A stretch of DNA of 64,000 nt from Nafulsella turpanensis ZLM-10 (GCF_000346615.1 NZ_ANNU01000023.1:87079-151078); one strand, 5' to 3'; shown: positions 9,859-19,432, counted from the stretch's first letter. The notes: generated by a model from the letters alone, not told the origin. Program-made: numbers and translations.

Positions 9859-11943
9859 ATGGCAGAAGAAACAAACAATACAGATAAAAAGCAGGAAAAA
9901 ACCCGTAAAAAATCGACTACCAGTAAGGCAGCCGATAAAACAACGGTTAAAAGAGCAGCCACCAAAACAAAGGCGGAAAAACCTGCAGCTAAAACCACCG
10001 CACGTAAACCTACCGAAAAGGTGCAGAATAACGACAGCTGGAGTTTGCTGACGGATTTTGACATCCATTTATTTCGTGAAGGGCGTCATTTCAGCCTCTA
10101 TAAGAAACTGGGCGCCCATGTGCGGGAATGGCAGGGCCAGAAAGGGGTGGTTTTTGCCGTTTGGGCACCCAATGCCCAAAATGTTTCTGTAATAGGCCAC
10201 TTCAATGGTTGGGACCGGAACAGCCACCCAATGTATGCACGCCTGGATAGCTCCGGTATCTGGGAGCTGTTTATACCCGATTTAGGACCTGGCGAAGTAT
10301 ATAAATATTTCATTCGTTCCAATAATGGATATGAGGTAGAAAAAGCGGACCCTTATGCTTATCGTACCGAGGTGCCGCCGCAAACAGCTTCTGTAGTTAC
10401 CGACCTGGAATATAAGTGGTCAGATAAGCGCTACCTGAACAGCCGCGAAAAGAAAGCAGGTCAGTCTCAGCCCATGTCTGTTTATGAGGTGCACCTGGCT
10501 TCGTGGATGCGGGTGCCCGAGGAAGACAACCGCTCCCTGACGTATCGCGAAATGGCAGATAAGCTGGTAGGTTATGTAAAGGATATGGAATTTACCCATG
10601 TAGAATTCCTGCCGGTTATGGAGCATCCCTTTGGTGGCTCCTGGGGTTACCAGGTAACGGGGTATTTTGCCCCCACCAGTCGTTTTGGAACACCGCAGGA
10701 TTTTATGTACCTCATTAATGAATTTCATAAAGCGGGAATAGGAGTCATTCTTGATTATGTTCCTTCGCACTTTCCAAGCGATGAGCACGGCCTGGTATAC
10801 TTCGATGGAACCCATTTATATGAGCATGCCGACCCGCGTAAAGGTTTTCACCCGGACTGGAATAGCTACATCTTTAACTATGGCCGAAATGAGGTAAAAT
10901 CTTTCCTGATTAGTAGTGCCCTCTTCTGGCTCGATATGTACCACATCGATGGTTTAAGGGTAGATGCCGTGGCCTCTATGCTTTACCTCGACTACTCCAG
11001 GAAGCAAGGGGAGTGGATACCAAATGAACATGGTGGAAATGAAAATCTGGAAGCCATTCAGTTTATGAAGGAGTTTAATGAAGCGGTGTACCAGAAGTTT
11101 CCGGATGTGCAAACCATCGCCGAGGAATCTACCTCCTGGCCTATGGTATCGCGGCCTACTTATGCAGGCGGACTGGGCTTTGGGCAGAAATGGATGATGG
11201 GCTGGATGCACGATGCACTTACCTATTTCCAGCGGGAACCTGTGTACCGTCAGCACCACCAGAATGATATTACCTTTAGCCTTTACTATGCCTTTTCCGA
11301 AAACTTTATGCTGCCGCTCTCTCACGATGAGGTAGTACATGGAAAAGGATCTCTTTTATCAAAAATGCCGGGCGATGACTGGCAGCGCTTTGCCAACCTC
11401 CGTACCTTATTCTCCTTCATGTACACCCACCCGGGAACTAAGCTTATTTTTATGGGAGGTGAAATAGCACAGCCCCGGGAATGGAACCATGACAGCAGCC
11501 TTGACTGGCACCTGCTGGAATACAACAATCATTTGGGAATGCGCCTGATGGTAAAACGGCTGAATGAAATCTACCGGAATTATTCACCTCTATACGATCA
11601 GCAGTTTGTACAGGAGGGCTTTGAATGGATCGATACCAATGACTCAGCTAATTCTGTCATCAGCTTTATCAGAAAAGATGCTAAGGGAGAGCACCTGGTG
11701 GTGGTGTGTAATTTTACCCCGGTAGTGCGTGAAAATTATTCTATTGGAGTGCCGGCTGCAGGTGTATACCAGGAGATATTTAATTCAGACGATACAGTTT
11801 GGGGAGGTAGCGGCGTGTTAAACAGTGAGGCATTAGAGACCCAGGAAGTGCAAAACCATGGGAAGGATCAATCCATTTCCATGACGCTTCCACCACTGGC
11901 CGTCAGCATCCTTCAATTTTCAAAATCCCCAAAAAGGTTGTAA
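9859..11943 (+). CDS. glgB: 1,4-alpha-glucan branching enzyme with basic N-terminal tail
   Basis: GlgB cuts an alpha-1,4 chain and reattaches it in alpha-1,6 linkage. The 694-residue protein carries a CBM48 domain near 85-190 ([19 protein letters not shown]), then the GH13 barrel with nucleophile D369 in LRVDAVASM, acid/base E422 in AEESTSWP and a third Asp near 490 in [12 protein letters not shown], and a C-terminal beta domain. The first ~57 residues are unusual: a low-complexity Lys/Ala/Thr tail with about 15 lysines, resembling histone H1-like tails, that is not part of the usual enzyme. The ATG at 9859 lies just after the treS-mak stop, so the tail is genuinely in frame and probably translated, although no internal ATG near residue 60 offers a shorter start. 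It finishes the GlgE pathway. Confidence 0.95.
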   Translation: MAEETNNTDKKQEKTRKKSTTSKAADKTTVKRAATKTKAEKPAAKTTARKPTEKVQNNDSWSLLTDFDIHLFREGRHFSLYKKLGAHVREWQGQKGVVFAVWAPNAQNVSVIGHFNGWDRNSHPMYARLDSSGIWELFIPDLGPGEVYKYFIRSNNGYEVEKADPYAYRTEVPPQTASVVTDLEYKWSDKRYLNSREKKAGQSQPMSVYEVHLASWMRVPEEDNRSLTYREMADKLVGYVKDMEFTHVEFLPVMEHPFGGSWGYQVTGYFAPTSRFGTPQDFMYLINEFHKAGIGVILDYVPSHFPSDEHGLVYFDGTHLYEHADPRKGFHPDWNSYIFNYGRNEVKSFLISSALFWLDMYHIDGLRVDAVASMLYLDYSRKQGEWIPNEHGGNENLEAIQFMKEFNEAVYQKFPDVQTIAEESTSWPMVSRPTYAGGLGFGQKWMMGWMHDALTYFQREPVYRQHHQNDITFSLYYAFSENFMLPLSHDEVVHGKGSLLSKMPGDDWQRFANLRTLFSFMYTHPGTKLIFMGGEIAQPREWNHDSSLDWHLLEYNNHLGMRLMVKRLNEIYRNYSPLYDQQFVQEGFEWIDTNDSANSVISFIRKDAKGEHLVVVCNFTPVVRENYSIGVPAAGVYQEIFNSDDTVWGGSGVLNSEALETQEVQNHGKDQSISMTLPPLAVSILQFSKSPKRL

Positions 11944-11971
11944 CTTCCCGTTCAGCCATTTTTGAAATACC

Positions 11972-12003
11972 CCCTCTTGCTGTTCAGGAGAGCAGCAAGA
12001 GGG
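11972..12003 (+). terminator. Hairpin between glgB and the hydroxylase gene
   Basis: CCCTCTTGCTG and CAGCAAGAGGG form a perfect 11-bp stem with a 10-base loop, 28 bases after glgB stops. No T-run follows directly (the next T-rich stretch is about 18 bases on), so it may be a weak terminator or an mRNA-stabilising 3' end that lowers expression of the following gene. Confidence 0.5.
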
Positions 12004-12027
12004 AATATAATACCATTAATCTTTTTT

Positions 12028-12990
12028 ATGAAAGACAATCCCCTTACCCTGGAAGAGGTCATGCAGATGGACCTGCCTCCAATCATTTTATATTGCGCTC
12101 CTTTCTTTTTTATTTTTGTTGCCCTTGAGTGGTATATTGGTATCCGTAAACAGCAGAAGCTTTATGACCCAAAAGATTTTGCTGCCGCCACCACCATTGG
12201 TCTTGTAAATGTTTTCTTTAATGCACTAACAAAGGCTGCTACTTTTGCTGTAGTATTGTTCGTGTACAACATGGTGCCCTGGAGTATTCCACCCACCTGG
12301 TGGTCGTTTATTGCCTGTTTTTTTGTGCTGGATTTATGCCGGTACTGGGCGCATAAAGTAGGACATGAGCATCGGTTCTGGTGGGCGACCCATGTTACAC
12401 ACCACAGCTCCAAACAGTATAACTTTTCCGTAGGCTTTCGCTTATCCTGGATACAGCAGATTAAAATCATTTTCTTTTTACCGGTGGTTTTAATGGGCTT
12501 TCACCCCTTGGTTTTCTTTATCTGCCACCAGGTTGCAGTGGTATACCAGTTCTGGATTCATACTGAGCTTATCCGTAAAATGCCGGCCTGGTTTGAGTTT
12601 TTCTTTGTTACGCCTTCGCACCACAGGGTCCACCACGCTACCAATCCCCAGTATATTGATAAGAACTACGGATCCACTTTTATCATCTGGGACAGGATAT
12701 TCGGTACGTTCGAGCCTGAGGTAGAGAAACCAAATTACGGCATTACCAAACCTGTAAACTCCTATAACCCTATTTACCTGGTGTTTCACGAAGTAATAGA
12801 TATTTGCCGGGATTTACGTTATGCAAAATCACCTAAGCAGTTCTTCCAGGTATTATCCAAAGGTCCTGGTGTAGAGGTGGTAACACCTCCTGCAGCAAAA
12901 GAAATAAAGCTTCCTGTAGAAAATGCAGATGGGGTAAAAGAGAAAGAGATTACTGCGGAGGCACAGCCCGTTAAGAAGGTGAGTGTTTAG
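12028..12990 (+). CDS. Sterol desaturase / fatty acid hydroxylase family membrane protein
   Basis: This 320-residue integral membrane protein has the di-iron histidine clusters of the sterol desaturase/fatty acid hydroxylase superfamily: HKVGHEH, then THVTHHSS, then SHHRVHHATN, with a further HTELI. Several hydrophobic helices lie before and between the clusters. Family members oxidise lipid substrates at a di-iron centre; the substrate here is unknown. The last ~35 residues form a charged, probably disordered tail. The frame is open back to a TTG at 11962, but the ATG at 12028 gives the usual family start. It is the last gene of the glgE operon, after a hairpin, and ends at a terminator shared with malQ. 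A relative with the same clusters lies at 35881-37158. Confidence 0.85.
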   Translation: MKDNPLTLEEVMQMDLPPIILYCAPFFFIFVALEWYIGIRKQQKLYDPKDFAAATTIGLVNVFFNALTKAATFAVVLFVYNMVPWSIPPTWWSFIACFFVLDLCRYWAHKVGHEHRFWWATHVTHHSSKQYNFSVGFRLSWIQQIKIIFFLPVVLMGFHPLVFFICHQVAVVYQFWIHTELIRKMPAWFEFFFVTPSHHRVHHATNPQYIDKNYGSTFIIWDRIFGTFEPEVEKPNYGITKPVNSYNPIYLVFHEVIDICRDLRYAKSPKQFFQVLSKGPGVEVVTPPAAKEIKLPVENADGVKEKEITAEAQPVKKVSV

Positions 12991-13010
12991 GCCCGTAGTA
13001 GCAAAATGTA

Positions 13011-13041
13011 AAACGCTCCTCAAATGAGGAGCGTTTTTTTT
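13011..13041 (+). terminator. Terminator between converging glgE and treZ-treY-malQ operons
   Basis: AAACGCTCCTC and GAGGAGCGTTT form a perfect 11-bp stem with an AAAT loop followed by eight T on the plus strand. Four T follow on the minus strand, so it can act in both directions. It lies 20 bases after the hydroxylase stop and just beyond the malQ stop. Confidence 0.9.
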
Positions 13042-13045
13042 ATTC

Positions 13046-14572
13046 TTACTTTTTCGATTTTTCTTCTTTTCTCTCCCGGCCATAAAGCCTGCATAAACGG
13101 GCAATATTTTTGGCCAGAAGAGGATTAGCTTCTCCTTTTTGCATTCGCCATTTCCAGTTGCCGGTTGCAGTAGAAGGCCGGTTCATAATGCCTTCTTCTC
13201 CAAGGCCGAGGAAGTCCTGCATGGGAACTACCGCAATATAAGCGACCGAACTCATGGCCATTTGTATCATTACTTCCTGTACCTTTTGCGGCTGAATCCT
13301 TCGACCGCTATACTTCGCCAGTTGCTGCTTTTCTTTAGCAGACGCTTTATCATACCAACCTCGCACAGTATTGTTGTCGTGCGTGCCGGTATAAACCAGG
13401 CAATGGGGAATATGATTATGTGGGGCATAGGGGTTATGCCCCGGCTCGTCCCCGAAAGCAAACTGAAGAACGCGCATACCAGGTAATTTAAACTGCTCCA
13501 TCAGGTCCCTTACCGGCTGGTCAATTTCTCCAAGGTCTTCGGCAATCAGGGGGAGGTCAGGAATTTCTTTTTCGAGCTTCCGGAAAAGGTCCTCGCCGGG
13601 TCCTTCTACCCAGTAGCCGTTAATGGCTGTTTCTTCTGTTGCCGGTACCTCCCAAAAAGCCGAGAAAGCCCTGAAATGATCGAGCCTGAGCAGGTCGTAA
13701 ATATAAAGAGAATGCTTAATCCTCCGGACCCACCAGTGATGTACTTCTTTTTTTCGCTCCCTCCATTTAAAAACTGGTGTTCTCCATAGCTGACCAGTTT
13801 CGCTGAAGTAATCTGGCGGTACTCCGGAAACAACTTCCATTTCCAGTTGGTCGTCCAGCTTAAACAGGTCGGGGTGAGACCAAACATCGGAACTGTCGTA
13901 ACCAACGTAAAAAGGTATATCGCCAAAAATTTTAATGCCTCTTTCGTTGCAGTAATTCTTTAGCCTGAACCATTGTTTGTAGAACAGGAACTGGAAATAT
14001 TTCTCCTGCTCGGTTTCTCCTTCCAGTTGTTGCTGTAACTGCTGGAGGGCTTCTTTTTTTCTGAGCCTTACCTCTTCGGGCCAGTCAGTCCAGCTTTTTA
14101 TGCCGAAGTGCTTTTTTAGCGCTGCGTAGAGGCTGTAATCTTGCAGCCATTCATTTTCTTTTTTACAGAAGGTTTTGAACTCATTCTGAAGATCAGGTGA
14201 AGCTCCTTCCTTGAAATATTGCCAGCTACGCTGCAGCAGGTCCGTTTTAATGGCAGTCGCACGTGAAAAATCAACCTGATCCGAAGCTTTCTCCTCTTCA
14301 GGTAAATCAGTGGTCTGTAGCAGGCCCTCTTCAACCAAATGCTCCGGACTAATGAGCAGGATATTTCCGGCAAAAGCAGAAAGCCCGCTATAGGGGGAGT
14401 GGCCGCTGCTTTCTTCTGTAGGACTCAGTGGGAGAATTTGCCAGTATGTTAAGCCTGACTTTTGCAGGAAGTCCGCAAAAGCATAACTTTCCGGTCCTAA
14501 ATCGCCTATACCAAAAGGAGAGGGAAGGGAACTTATGTGCAGTAATATTCCTGCGCTTCTGTTGTGGTTCAT
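13046..14572 (-). CDS. malQ: 4-alpha-glucanotransferase (amylomaltase)
   Basis: MalQ is a GH77 enzyme that moves maltooligosyl units between glucans and releases glucose. The 508-residue length and the starting motif SAGILLHISSLPSPFGIGDLG are typical of the short amylomaltase type. The catalytic residues are D298 in LLRLDHFRAF, E345 in LIAEDLGEI and D399 in YTGTHDNNT. The start codon overlaps the treY stop in an ATGA arrangement, so the two are translationally coupled. With treY and treZ it forms an operon that takes apart alpha-glucan: MalQ rearranges short chains that treY/treZ can then use. Cytoplasmic. Confidence 0.95.
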   Translation of the reverse strand: MNHNRSAGILLHISSLPSPFGIGDLGPESYAFADFLQKSGLTYWQILPLSPTEESSGHSPYSGLSAFAGNILLISPEHLVEEGLLQTTDLPEEEKASDQVDFSRATAIKTDLLQRSWQYFKEGASPDLQNEFKTFCKKENEWLQDYSLYAALKKHFGIKSWTDWPEEVRLRKKEALQQLQQQLEGETEQEKYFQFLFYKQWFRLKNYCNERGIKIFGDIPFYVGYDSSDVWSHPDLFKLDDQLEMEVVSGVPPDYFSETGQLWRTPVFKWRERKKEVHHWWVRRIKHSLYIYDLLRLDHFRAFSAFWEVPATEETAINGYWVEGPGEDLFRKLEKEIPDLPLIAEDLGEIDQPVRDLMEQFKLPGMRVLQFAFGDEPGHNPYAPHNHIPHCLVYTGTHDNNTVRGWYDKASAKEKQQLAKYSGRRIQPQKVQEVMIQMAMSSVAYIAVVPMQDFLGLGEEGIMNRPSTATGNWKWRMQKGEANPLLAKNIARLCRLYGRERKEEKSKK

Positions 14573-17250
14573 TTTGCACCTCCTTTAAGAAAGGCCACAG
14601 GAAAATCGCTCAGGAGTTCTCCTATCGTAAGGTATTCATCATTTAGCTGGTGAGTTTTGCCACTTATTGAATTTTTCCATTGTTTTGGCAGCTCAGCTGG
14701 GTTCAGCAAAAGCCTTGTATCCTCCCAATCATTCCGGGTGGGAAAATAAGTCATACCACCGGCCACCAAGGACGGGTAAAGCGGTGCAAGAACGAGACAA
14801 TACTGCTCTTCAAAAGTCCGGGTAAAGGCCAGGACTTTATCTTTATGTTTCCCTTCTACCTGAACCGGATGGTAAGTTCCCTTTGCAAAAAGGTCGGGGT
14901 GTTGTTGCCGGAACTGAAGACATTTATGGGTGAGGTAAAGCTTTATTTTGCCGTCTGTCAGTTCTTTTAGCTTTGCGGTTCGCAGCTCCTTTTCTTCCTG
15001 TTCTCCGGCCTCTAATATCTGCTGGAGAAACTGATCGCGGACCGTATAATTCACTGCTCTGCGATTGTCAGGGTCTACCATGCTCAGGTCGGGCAGTTCT
15101 GTACCCTGGTATACATCGGGTATGCCGGGAGCGAACATTTTTATCAGTACCTGGCTCAGGCTTTTATACAGTCCGGTGCGGGCAAGAATTCCTGAAAGGG
15201 GTAAAAAGCTGTTCATGAAGGTTGTATCGCCAAGCAGGGCCCTTATAAAATTCCGGCATGCTTCTTCATAAGCCGTGTTTGGACTGGACCAGTTACTATT
15301 TCGCTTTCCCTCCCGGAGTGCTTTCTCCAGGTATTGGTCCATTCTGTCCAGGAAGCGCTGGTCGTGCTCTCCTTCGGCAGGATAAAAGGCCAGGAGACTC
15401 TGGTAAATGAAATATTCATCGTTTGGCTCCGGTGCTGCCTTTCCGTCGATATTACGCTTTTTCTGCTGGTTTTGCTGGTGCCATTCCAGGGCAGTTTTTT
15501 GCCAGTATTCCGCTATTTCGGTGAGGGCATTGAGTCGCTGGCGGGCATCTTCGCCTCTTTTAGTATCGTGGGTGGCGGTGCTGTTAAGGGTAAGCGGGAG
15601 ATTTTCCTGTCGCTCTTTCATCTTCTGGTGAAAGAGGGAAAGTTCCAGGCCAAAGTGTTGTGGCTGACCCCCGACCTCATTTAGGGAGGCAAGGCGATTG
15701 TAAATGTAAAAGGTGGTATCCTCCAGTCCTTTGGCTTCCAGCGGACCGCTAATTTGTTGGACTCTTCTGATAAACCGGAGACGTTCTTCATCCTTATTTC
15801 CTGTTGCTTCCGGCGAGAAAATCTCTTTTAAATGGCGGAGCGCTGGTTTTGCTGCTTCGCTTACCTTCTTTTCTGCTTTGGCAAAAGTTCTTTCCAGTAC
15901 TTTCTTATCTGTTTCAGTAACAGGAAAATTACTGAAATAAGTACGGTAAACAGGGAAGGAGAGGAGCAGGCAGGAAAGCGCTTCTTCTGCCTCTTCTTTG
16001 CTTATTTTAATAGTGTGCAGGCCTAACTGGTGATACAGGCTTAGCAGGTTATGAAGTTCGCCCTTCATCCGGTGCTGTAGAATTAGTTTTTTATTATTCC
16101 ATACCAGCTCTTCCCATTCTTGTTCGGTACTAAAGCTTTTGTACAATTGGGTAAAGGTTGGTTCTGCGGCAGGATAAACGAAAAGGGCATTAAGCTGCGA
16201 GAGAAAATCGTAACCAGTGGTGCCCTCAATTGGCCAGTCTGCGTCGATGGTTTCCTCCTGTTCAAGAATTTTTTCAATCAGCAGGTATACATCCGGACCG
16301 GCTAGCTTTCGAAGATCCTCCAGGTATTTTGCCGGATTGTACAGTCCGTCGATATGGTCTACCCTGAGTCCCTGGATATAGCCTTTTTCAATCAGCTCTT
16401 TTATATGCCGGTGGTAATCATTAAAAACCTCCGGTAGTTGTATGTTCAGGCAGATAAGATCATTTACGGTAAAGAATCTCCGGTAATTGATCTTCTTTTC
16501 AGTTTCCTTCCACCAGCAGAGCCTGTAGTATTGTGCATCCAGTATTTTTTTCAGTGCAGCAGGGTCATTATTTACTTTCTCCAGCAAATTTTGCACGGTA
16601 GCTGCCGATTTTTCCAGCGATGCTATAAAGTCCTGCACCTTGGCAGGGGCACCATTCTTTTGCAGGTCTTTTGCTAATAACTGTAACTGCTCCGCCTCAT
16701 GCCATTCTGCATTTTCCAGCAGTAAGGAATAGGCGGGAAGGCTAAGAGGGTAGAGGTTGTCGTAATATGAAACATAACAGCGGGTTCCCTGAAAAAGGAT
16801 TTTGATTTCTTTATTTTTCAGGCAGTTTTCCAGGGTATCTCCCAGGAAGGGGGTCATAAACGGTTCTTCACCTCTTATATCGTTCCAAAGGTCGAAATGG
16901 TTGAAGTAGGGAGAGTTCGGCCCTTTTTCCAGTACATCCATCAGCCATCGGTTGCGGCTATCGTAAGCCATATGATTAGGAACGATATCCTGCAGGCAAC
17001 CCATTCCTTTTTCCTGCAGCAGCTGGTGGATTCTTTTCCATTGCTCCGTATCGCCTATAGCGGGATTTAACTGATGCGGATCGGTTACATCATAGCCATG
17101 GGTACTCCCTTCTCTGGCCGTAAAAACCGGGGCAAAGTATAGGGTGGAAATTCCTAACCTTCCAAGATAGGGTATAATTTTTTCCAGCTGACTGAAATTA
17201 AATTCATGCGAGAGCTGGAGCCGGTAAGTGGCAGTAGGGGTATATACCAT
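14569..17250 (-). CDS. treY: Malto-oligosyltrehalose synthase
   Basis: TreY rearranges the reducing-end linkage of a maltooligosaccharide from alpha-1,4 to the alpha,alpha-1,1 linkage of trehalose. With the ATG at 17250 the protein has 893 residues and begins VYTPTATYRLQL, as family members do. The nucleophile is D298 in GLRVDHIDGL and the acid/base E326 in LLIEKIL. THDTKRGEDAR in the second half is also typical of the family. The frame is open upstream to an ATG at 17310 and a GTG at 17337; these would add 20-29 residues not found in the family. The 17250 start has an A-rich upstream sequence. Product passes to TreZ, encoded just upstream. Confidence 0.93.
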   Translation of the reverse strand: MVYTPTATYRLQLSHEFNFSQLEKIIPYLGRLGISTLYFAPVFTAREGSTHGYDVTDPHQLNPAIGDTEQWKRIHQLLQEKGMGCLQDIVPNHMAYDSRNRWLMDVLEKGPNSPYFNHFDLWNDIRGEEPFMTPFLGDTLENCLKNKEIKILFQGTRCYVSYYDNLYPLSLPAYSLLLENAEWHEAEQLQLLAKDLQKNGAPAKVQDFIASLEKSAATVQNLLEKVNNDPAALKKILDAQYYRLCWWKETEKKINYRRFFTVNDLICLNIQLPEVFNDYHRHIKELIEKGYIQGLRVDHIDGLYNPAKYLEDLRKLAGPDVYLLIEKILEQEETIDADWPIEGTTGYDFLSQLNALFVYPAAEPTFTQLYKSFSTEQEWEELVWNNKKLILQHRMKGELHNLLSLYHQLGLHTIKISKEEAEEALSCLLLSFPVYRTYFSNFPVTETDKKVLERTFAKAEKKVSEAAKPALRHLKEIFSPEATGNKDEERLRFIRRVQQISGPLEAKGLEDTTFYIYNRLASLNEVGGQPQHFGLELSLFHQKMKERQENLPLTLNSTATHDTKRGEDARQRLNALTEIAEYWQKTALEWHQQNQQKKRNIDGKAAPEPNDEYFIYQSLLAFYPAEGEHDQRFLDRMDQYLEKALREGKRNSNWSSPNTAYEEACRNFIRALLGDTTFMNSFLPLSGILARTGLYKSLSQVLIKMFAPGIPDVYQGTELPDLSMVDPDNRRAVNYTVRDQFLQQILEAGEQEEKELRTAKLKELTDGKIKLYLTHKCLQFRQQHPDLFAKGTYHPVQVEGKHKDKVLAFTRTFEEQYCLVLAPLYPSLVAGGMTYFPTRNDWEDTRLLLNPAELPKQWKNSISGKTHQLNDEYLTIGELLSDFPVAFLKGGAK

Positions 17251-17361
17251 CTGCTTTTGCTGTTTTAAATCTTTAAAAAATGGCCTTGAAATGAAGTCTT
17301 TCACCACCATGTTTGGCTTAAGGAAAAAGTGGCGCACACGGGAAGCCTGTAAAAAGGAAAA

Positions 17362-19203
17362 TTATTTGTAGTTACTCGCTTCTTCATACACCACAGCCGA
17401 AAGTGGCGGGAGTGTCACCTCCTGTTCTTCCAGGAGCTCTCCGGGAACTTGCCGGCCCTGGCCTTCCCAGGTTAAATCATCTGTGTTAAGCAGCAGACTA
17501 AAGCGTCCTTTTAAGCCGAGGAGAGGAATGGTAATGGGCAGTGAAGAAAAGTTCAGCAGGCTTAAAATAGCATGCCCTCCTCCGGTTTTTAACAATCCGA
17601 GACAGTGCTTGTCCGTTGCGGTTAATACCTGCATTGAATCGCGGCTACTACTCTGGTAAGCCCTGTTATTTTTGCGGATGTTAATTAGCGCCCTGTACAG
17701 CTCCCATAATGCAAGTTGGGAAGGGTTTTGCCGAAAACCCCAGTTAAGCTTTGATGCCTGAAAAGTGTCTTCACTTTGAGGGTCGGCAGGTTCTCCTTTG
17801 CCATGAAAGTCGGCAAACTCTTTCTTTCTGCCTTTCCTTACCGCTTTCACCAGGTCTTTATCCGTATGGCTTACGAAATAATTAAAAGGCGCTGTTTCTC
17901 CCCATTCTTCGCCCATAAAGAGCATAGGAATGTAAGGAGATAGCAGGTAAGAGGCGGCTGCCAGTTTCAGCGCATCATAGTTAACGAGCTGGCTTAGGCG
18001 TTCGCCCAGCATCCGGTTTCCTGTCTGGTCATGATTTTGGGCGAAGACCACAAACTGATGGAAAGGGTGATTATCGGCTCTGGTGCCAAAAACCTTTTTG
18101 CGGTGAGGCGAATATATGCCATTGTACACATAGGTGTTTTTGTAGGCGTTTACCAAATGTTCGAAACGACCAAAATCTGAATAATAGCCATTGGTTTCGC
18201 CGGTAAGCCAGCTATGCAGCGCATGATGGAATTCATCGACCCACTGGGCATCCATGGCAAAGCCACCTCTTTCTCTGGGGGAAATAAAGCGGGTATCATT
18301 AAGGTCGACCTCGGCAATCAGGAAATGTTCGCGGCCACTTTCCTCTTTTAGCTGGTCAACAGCCTCACTGAGCTCCTGCAAAAAGTGCTTTGGACTAAAA
18401 TCTTTAATGGCATGGACGGCATCAAGGCGAAGACCATCTACCCTGTAGTCACGCAGCCACATCAGGGCGTTTTGCAAAAAGTAATTTCGTACACCATCCG
18501 ACCAGGCATCGTCGAAATTTATAGCCTGTCCCCATGGGGTATTATATTTATCAGTAAAATAGGGGCCGTATTGAGAAAGGTAATTACCTTCAGGACCGAT
18601 ATGGTTATACACCACATCCAGGATAACAGCAATACCTCGCTGATGGCAGGCATCGACCATGCTACGGAAGGCAAGGGGCCCACCATATGAATTTTGTACG
18701 GCATATAAATCTACTCCGTCGTACCCCCAGTTCCGGCTACCAGGAAACTGGGCAATGGGCATAATCTCAATGGCATTAATGCCTAAATCGACCAGATAAT
18801 CGAGCTTGTCAATCACTCCTTCGAAGGTGCCGGCAGGACTGAAAGTGCCGACATGGAGTTCATATATTATCAGCTTTTCTTTCGGAATTCCTGCCCAGTC
18901 GGCAGTTGCCCAGGCATGATCCGATGCCACTACCGCAGAGGGGCCATGAGGGCCCTCCGGCTGAAAGCGGGAAGCAGGATCGGGTAGGGGATCCTTGTCA
19001 TTTACTTTGTACTTATACAAGGTTCCTACCGGTAAATCTCTCACTTCTGCCTTCCAGTATCCCCAGTCATCCGGTTCAAGCGGAATGGAAAGCTGGACAG
19101 GGTCGAATACTTCTACGGTAACTCTTTCAGCCTCCGGGGCCCAGACACTGAACAGACATGTTTTAGTTTCTTTTTGATATTTTGCTCCTACAAATCGTGT
19201 CAT
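17362..19203 (-). CDS. treZ: Malto-oligosyltrehalose trehalohydrolase
   Basis: TreZ hydrolyses the alpha-1,4 bond next to the trehalose unit made by TreY, releasing trehalose. The 613-residue protein begins with a CBM48-like domain (FSVWAPEAERVTVEVF), followed by a GH13 barrel with D261 in GLRLDAVHAI, E298 in LIAEVDLND and the third Asp in FAQNHDQTG. The ATG at 19203 is chosen over an in-frame TTG at 19230 because it sits at the usual family start. It is the first gene of treZ-treY-malQ. The gap to treY is 111 bases with the preferred treY start. The operon promoter should lie in 19204-19400. Trehalose made here could feed the TreS-maltokinase encoded on the opposite operon. Confidence 0.94.
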   Translation of the reverse strand: MTRFVGAKYQKETKTCLFSVWAPEAERVTVEVFDPVQLSIPLEPDDWGYWKAEVRDLPVGTLYKYKVNDKDPLPDPASRFQPEGPHGPSAVVASDHAWATADWAGIPKEKLIIYELHVGTFSPAGTFEGVIDKLDYLVDLGINAIEIMPIAQFPGSRNWGYDGVDLYAVQNSYGGPLAFRSMVDACHQRGIAVILDVVYNHIGPEGNYLSQYGPYFTDKYNTPWGQAINFDDAWSDGVRNYFLQNALMWLRDYRVDGLRLDAVHAIKDFSPKHFLQELSEAVDQLKEESGREHFLIAEVDLNDTRFISPRERGGFAMDAQWVDEFHHALHSWLTGETNGYYSDFGRFEHLVNAYKNTYVYNGIYSPHRKKVFGTRADNHPFHQFVVFAQNHDQTGNRMLGERLSQLVNYDALKLAAASYLLSPYIPMLFMGEEWGETAPFNYFVSHTDKDLVKAVRKGRKKEFADFHGKGEPADPQSEDTFQASKLNWGFRQNPSQLALWELYRALINIRKNNRAYQSSSRDSMQVLTATDKHCLGLLKTGGGHAILSLLNFSSLPITIPLLGLKGRFSLLLNTDDLTWEGQGRQVPGELLEEQEVTLPPLSAVVYEEASNYK

Positions 19204-19302
19204 ACAGTTGTTTTTGCTAATTGGCTGCAAATGAGTCGGCTGCGGCTCTGTTTTTTAACTGTGTGGCAAGCCTAAAAGTTACGTTTTTTACTGAATGGAT
19301 TG

Positions 19303-19334
19303 CTTGTTTAATTAAAGTTTAAACACTAAATTTG
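19303..19334 (+). promoter_or_regulatory. Plus-strand promoter-like element in the treZ upstream region
   Basis: TAAATTTG at 19327-19334 matches the Bacteroidetes -7 element TAnnTTTG exactly. CTTG at 19303-19306, 20 bases upstream, is a three-of-four match to the -33 TTTG. No plus-strand gene follows, but a terminator-like hairpin lies about 75 bases downstream. Confidence 0.35.
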
Positions 19335-19339
19335 CAAAG

Positions 19340-19432
19340 ATGATTAGTTGAGGTTTAGCTTAAGAGAATTTCTCATGAAAGGGCTATTCTTTTAGGGTTT
19401 AGTTGAAAAAGGGCTGCTACAGCCCTTTTTTT
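19340..19432 (+). ncRNA. Candidate small RNA
   Basis: A transcript from the promoter-like element at 19303-19334 would start near 19340 and end at the T-run at 19432, giving about 90 bases. It contains two copies of AAAGGGCT (19378-19385 and 19408-19415) that could both pair with the single AGCCCTTT of the terminator arm, so two alternative hairpins are possible. A short GAGAA/TTCTC inverted repeat lies near 19364. No coding sequence fits. This is inference from structure only; the ends are approximate. Confidence 0.25.
19406..19432. terminator. Bidirectional terminator-like hairpin
   Basis: AAAAAGGGCTG and CAGCCCTTTTT form an 11-bp stem around a three-base loop (CTA), followed by T-runs on both strands (seven T in all on the plus strand). 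On the minus strand it would back up the DUF1028 terminator; on the plus strand no annotated gene needs it. Confidence 0.65.
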
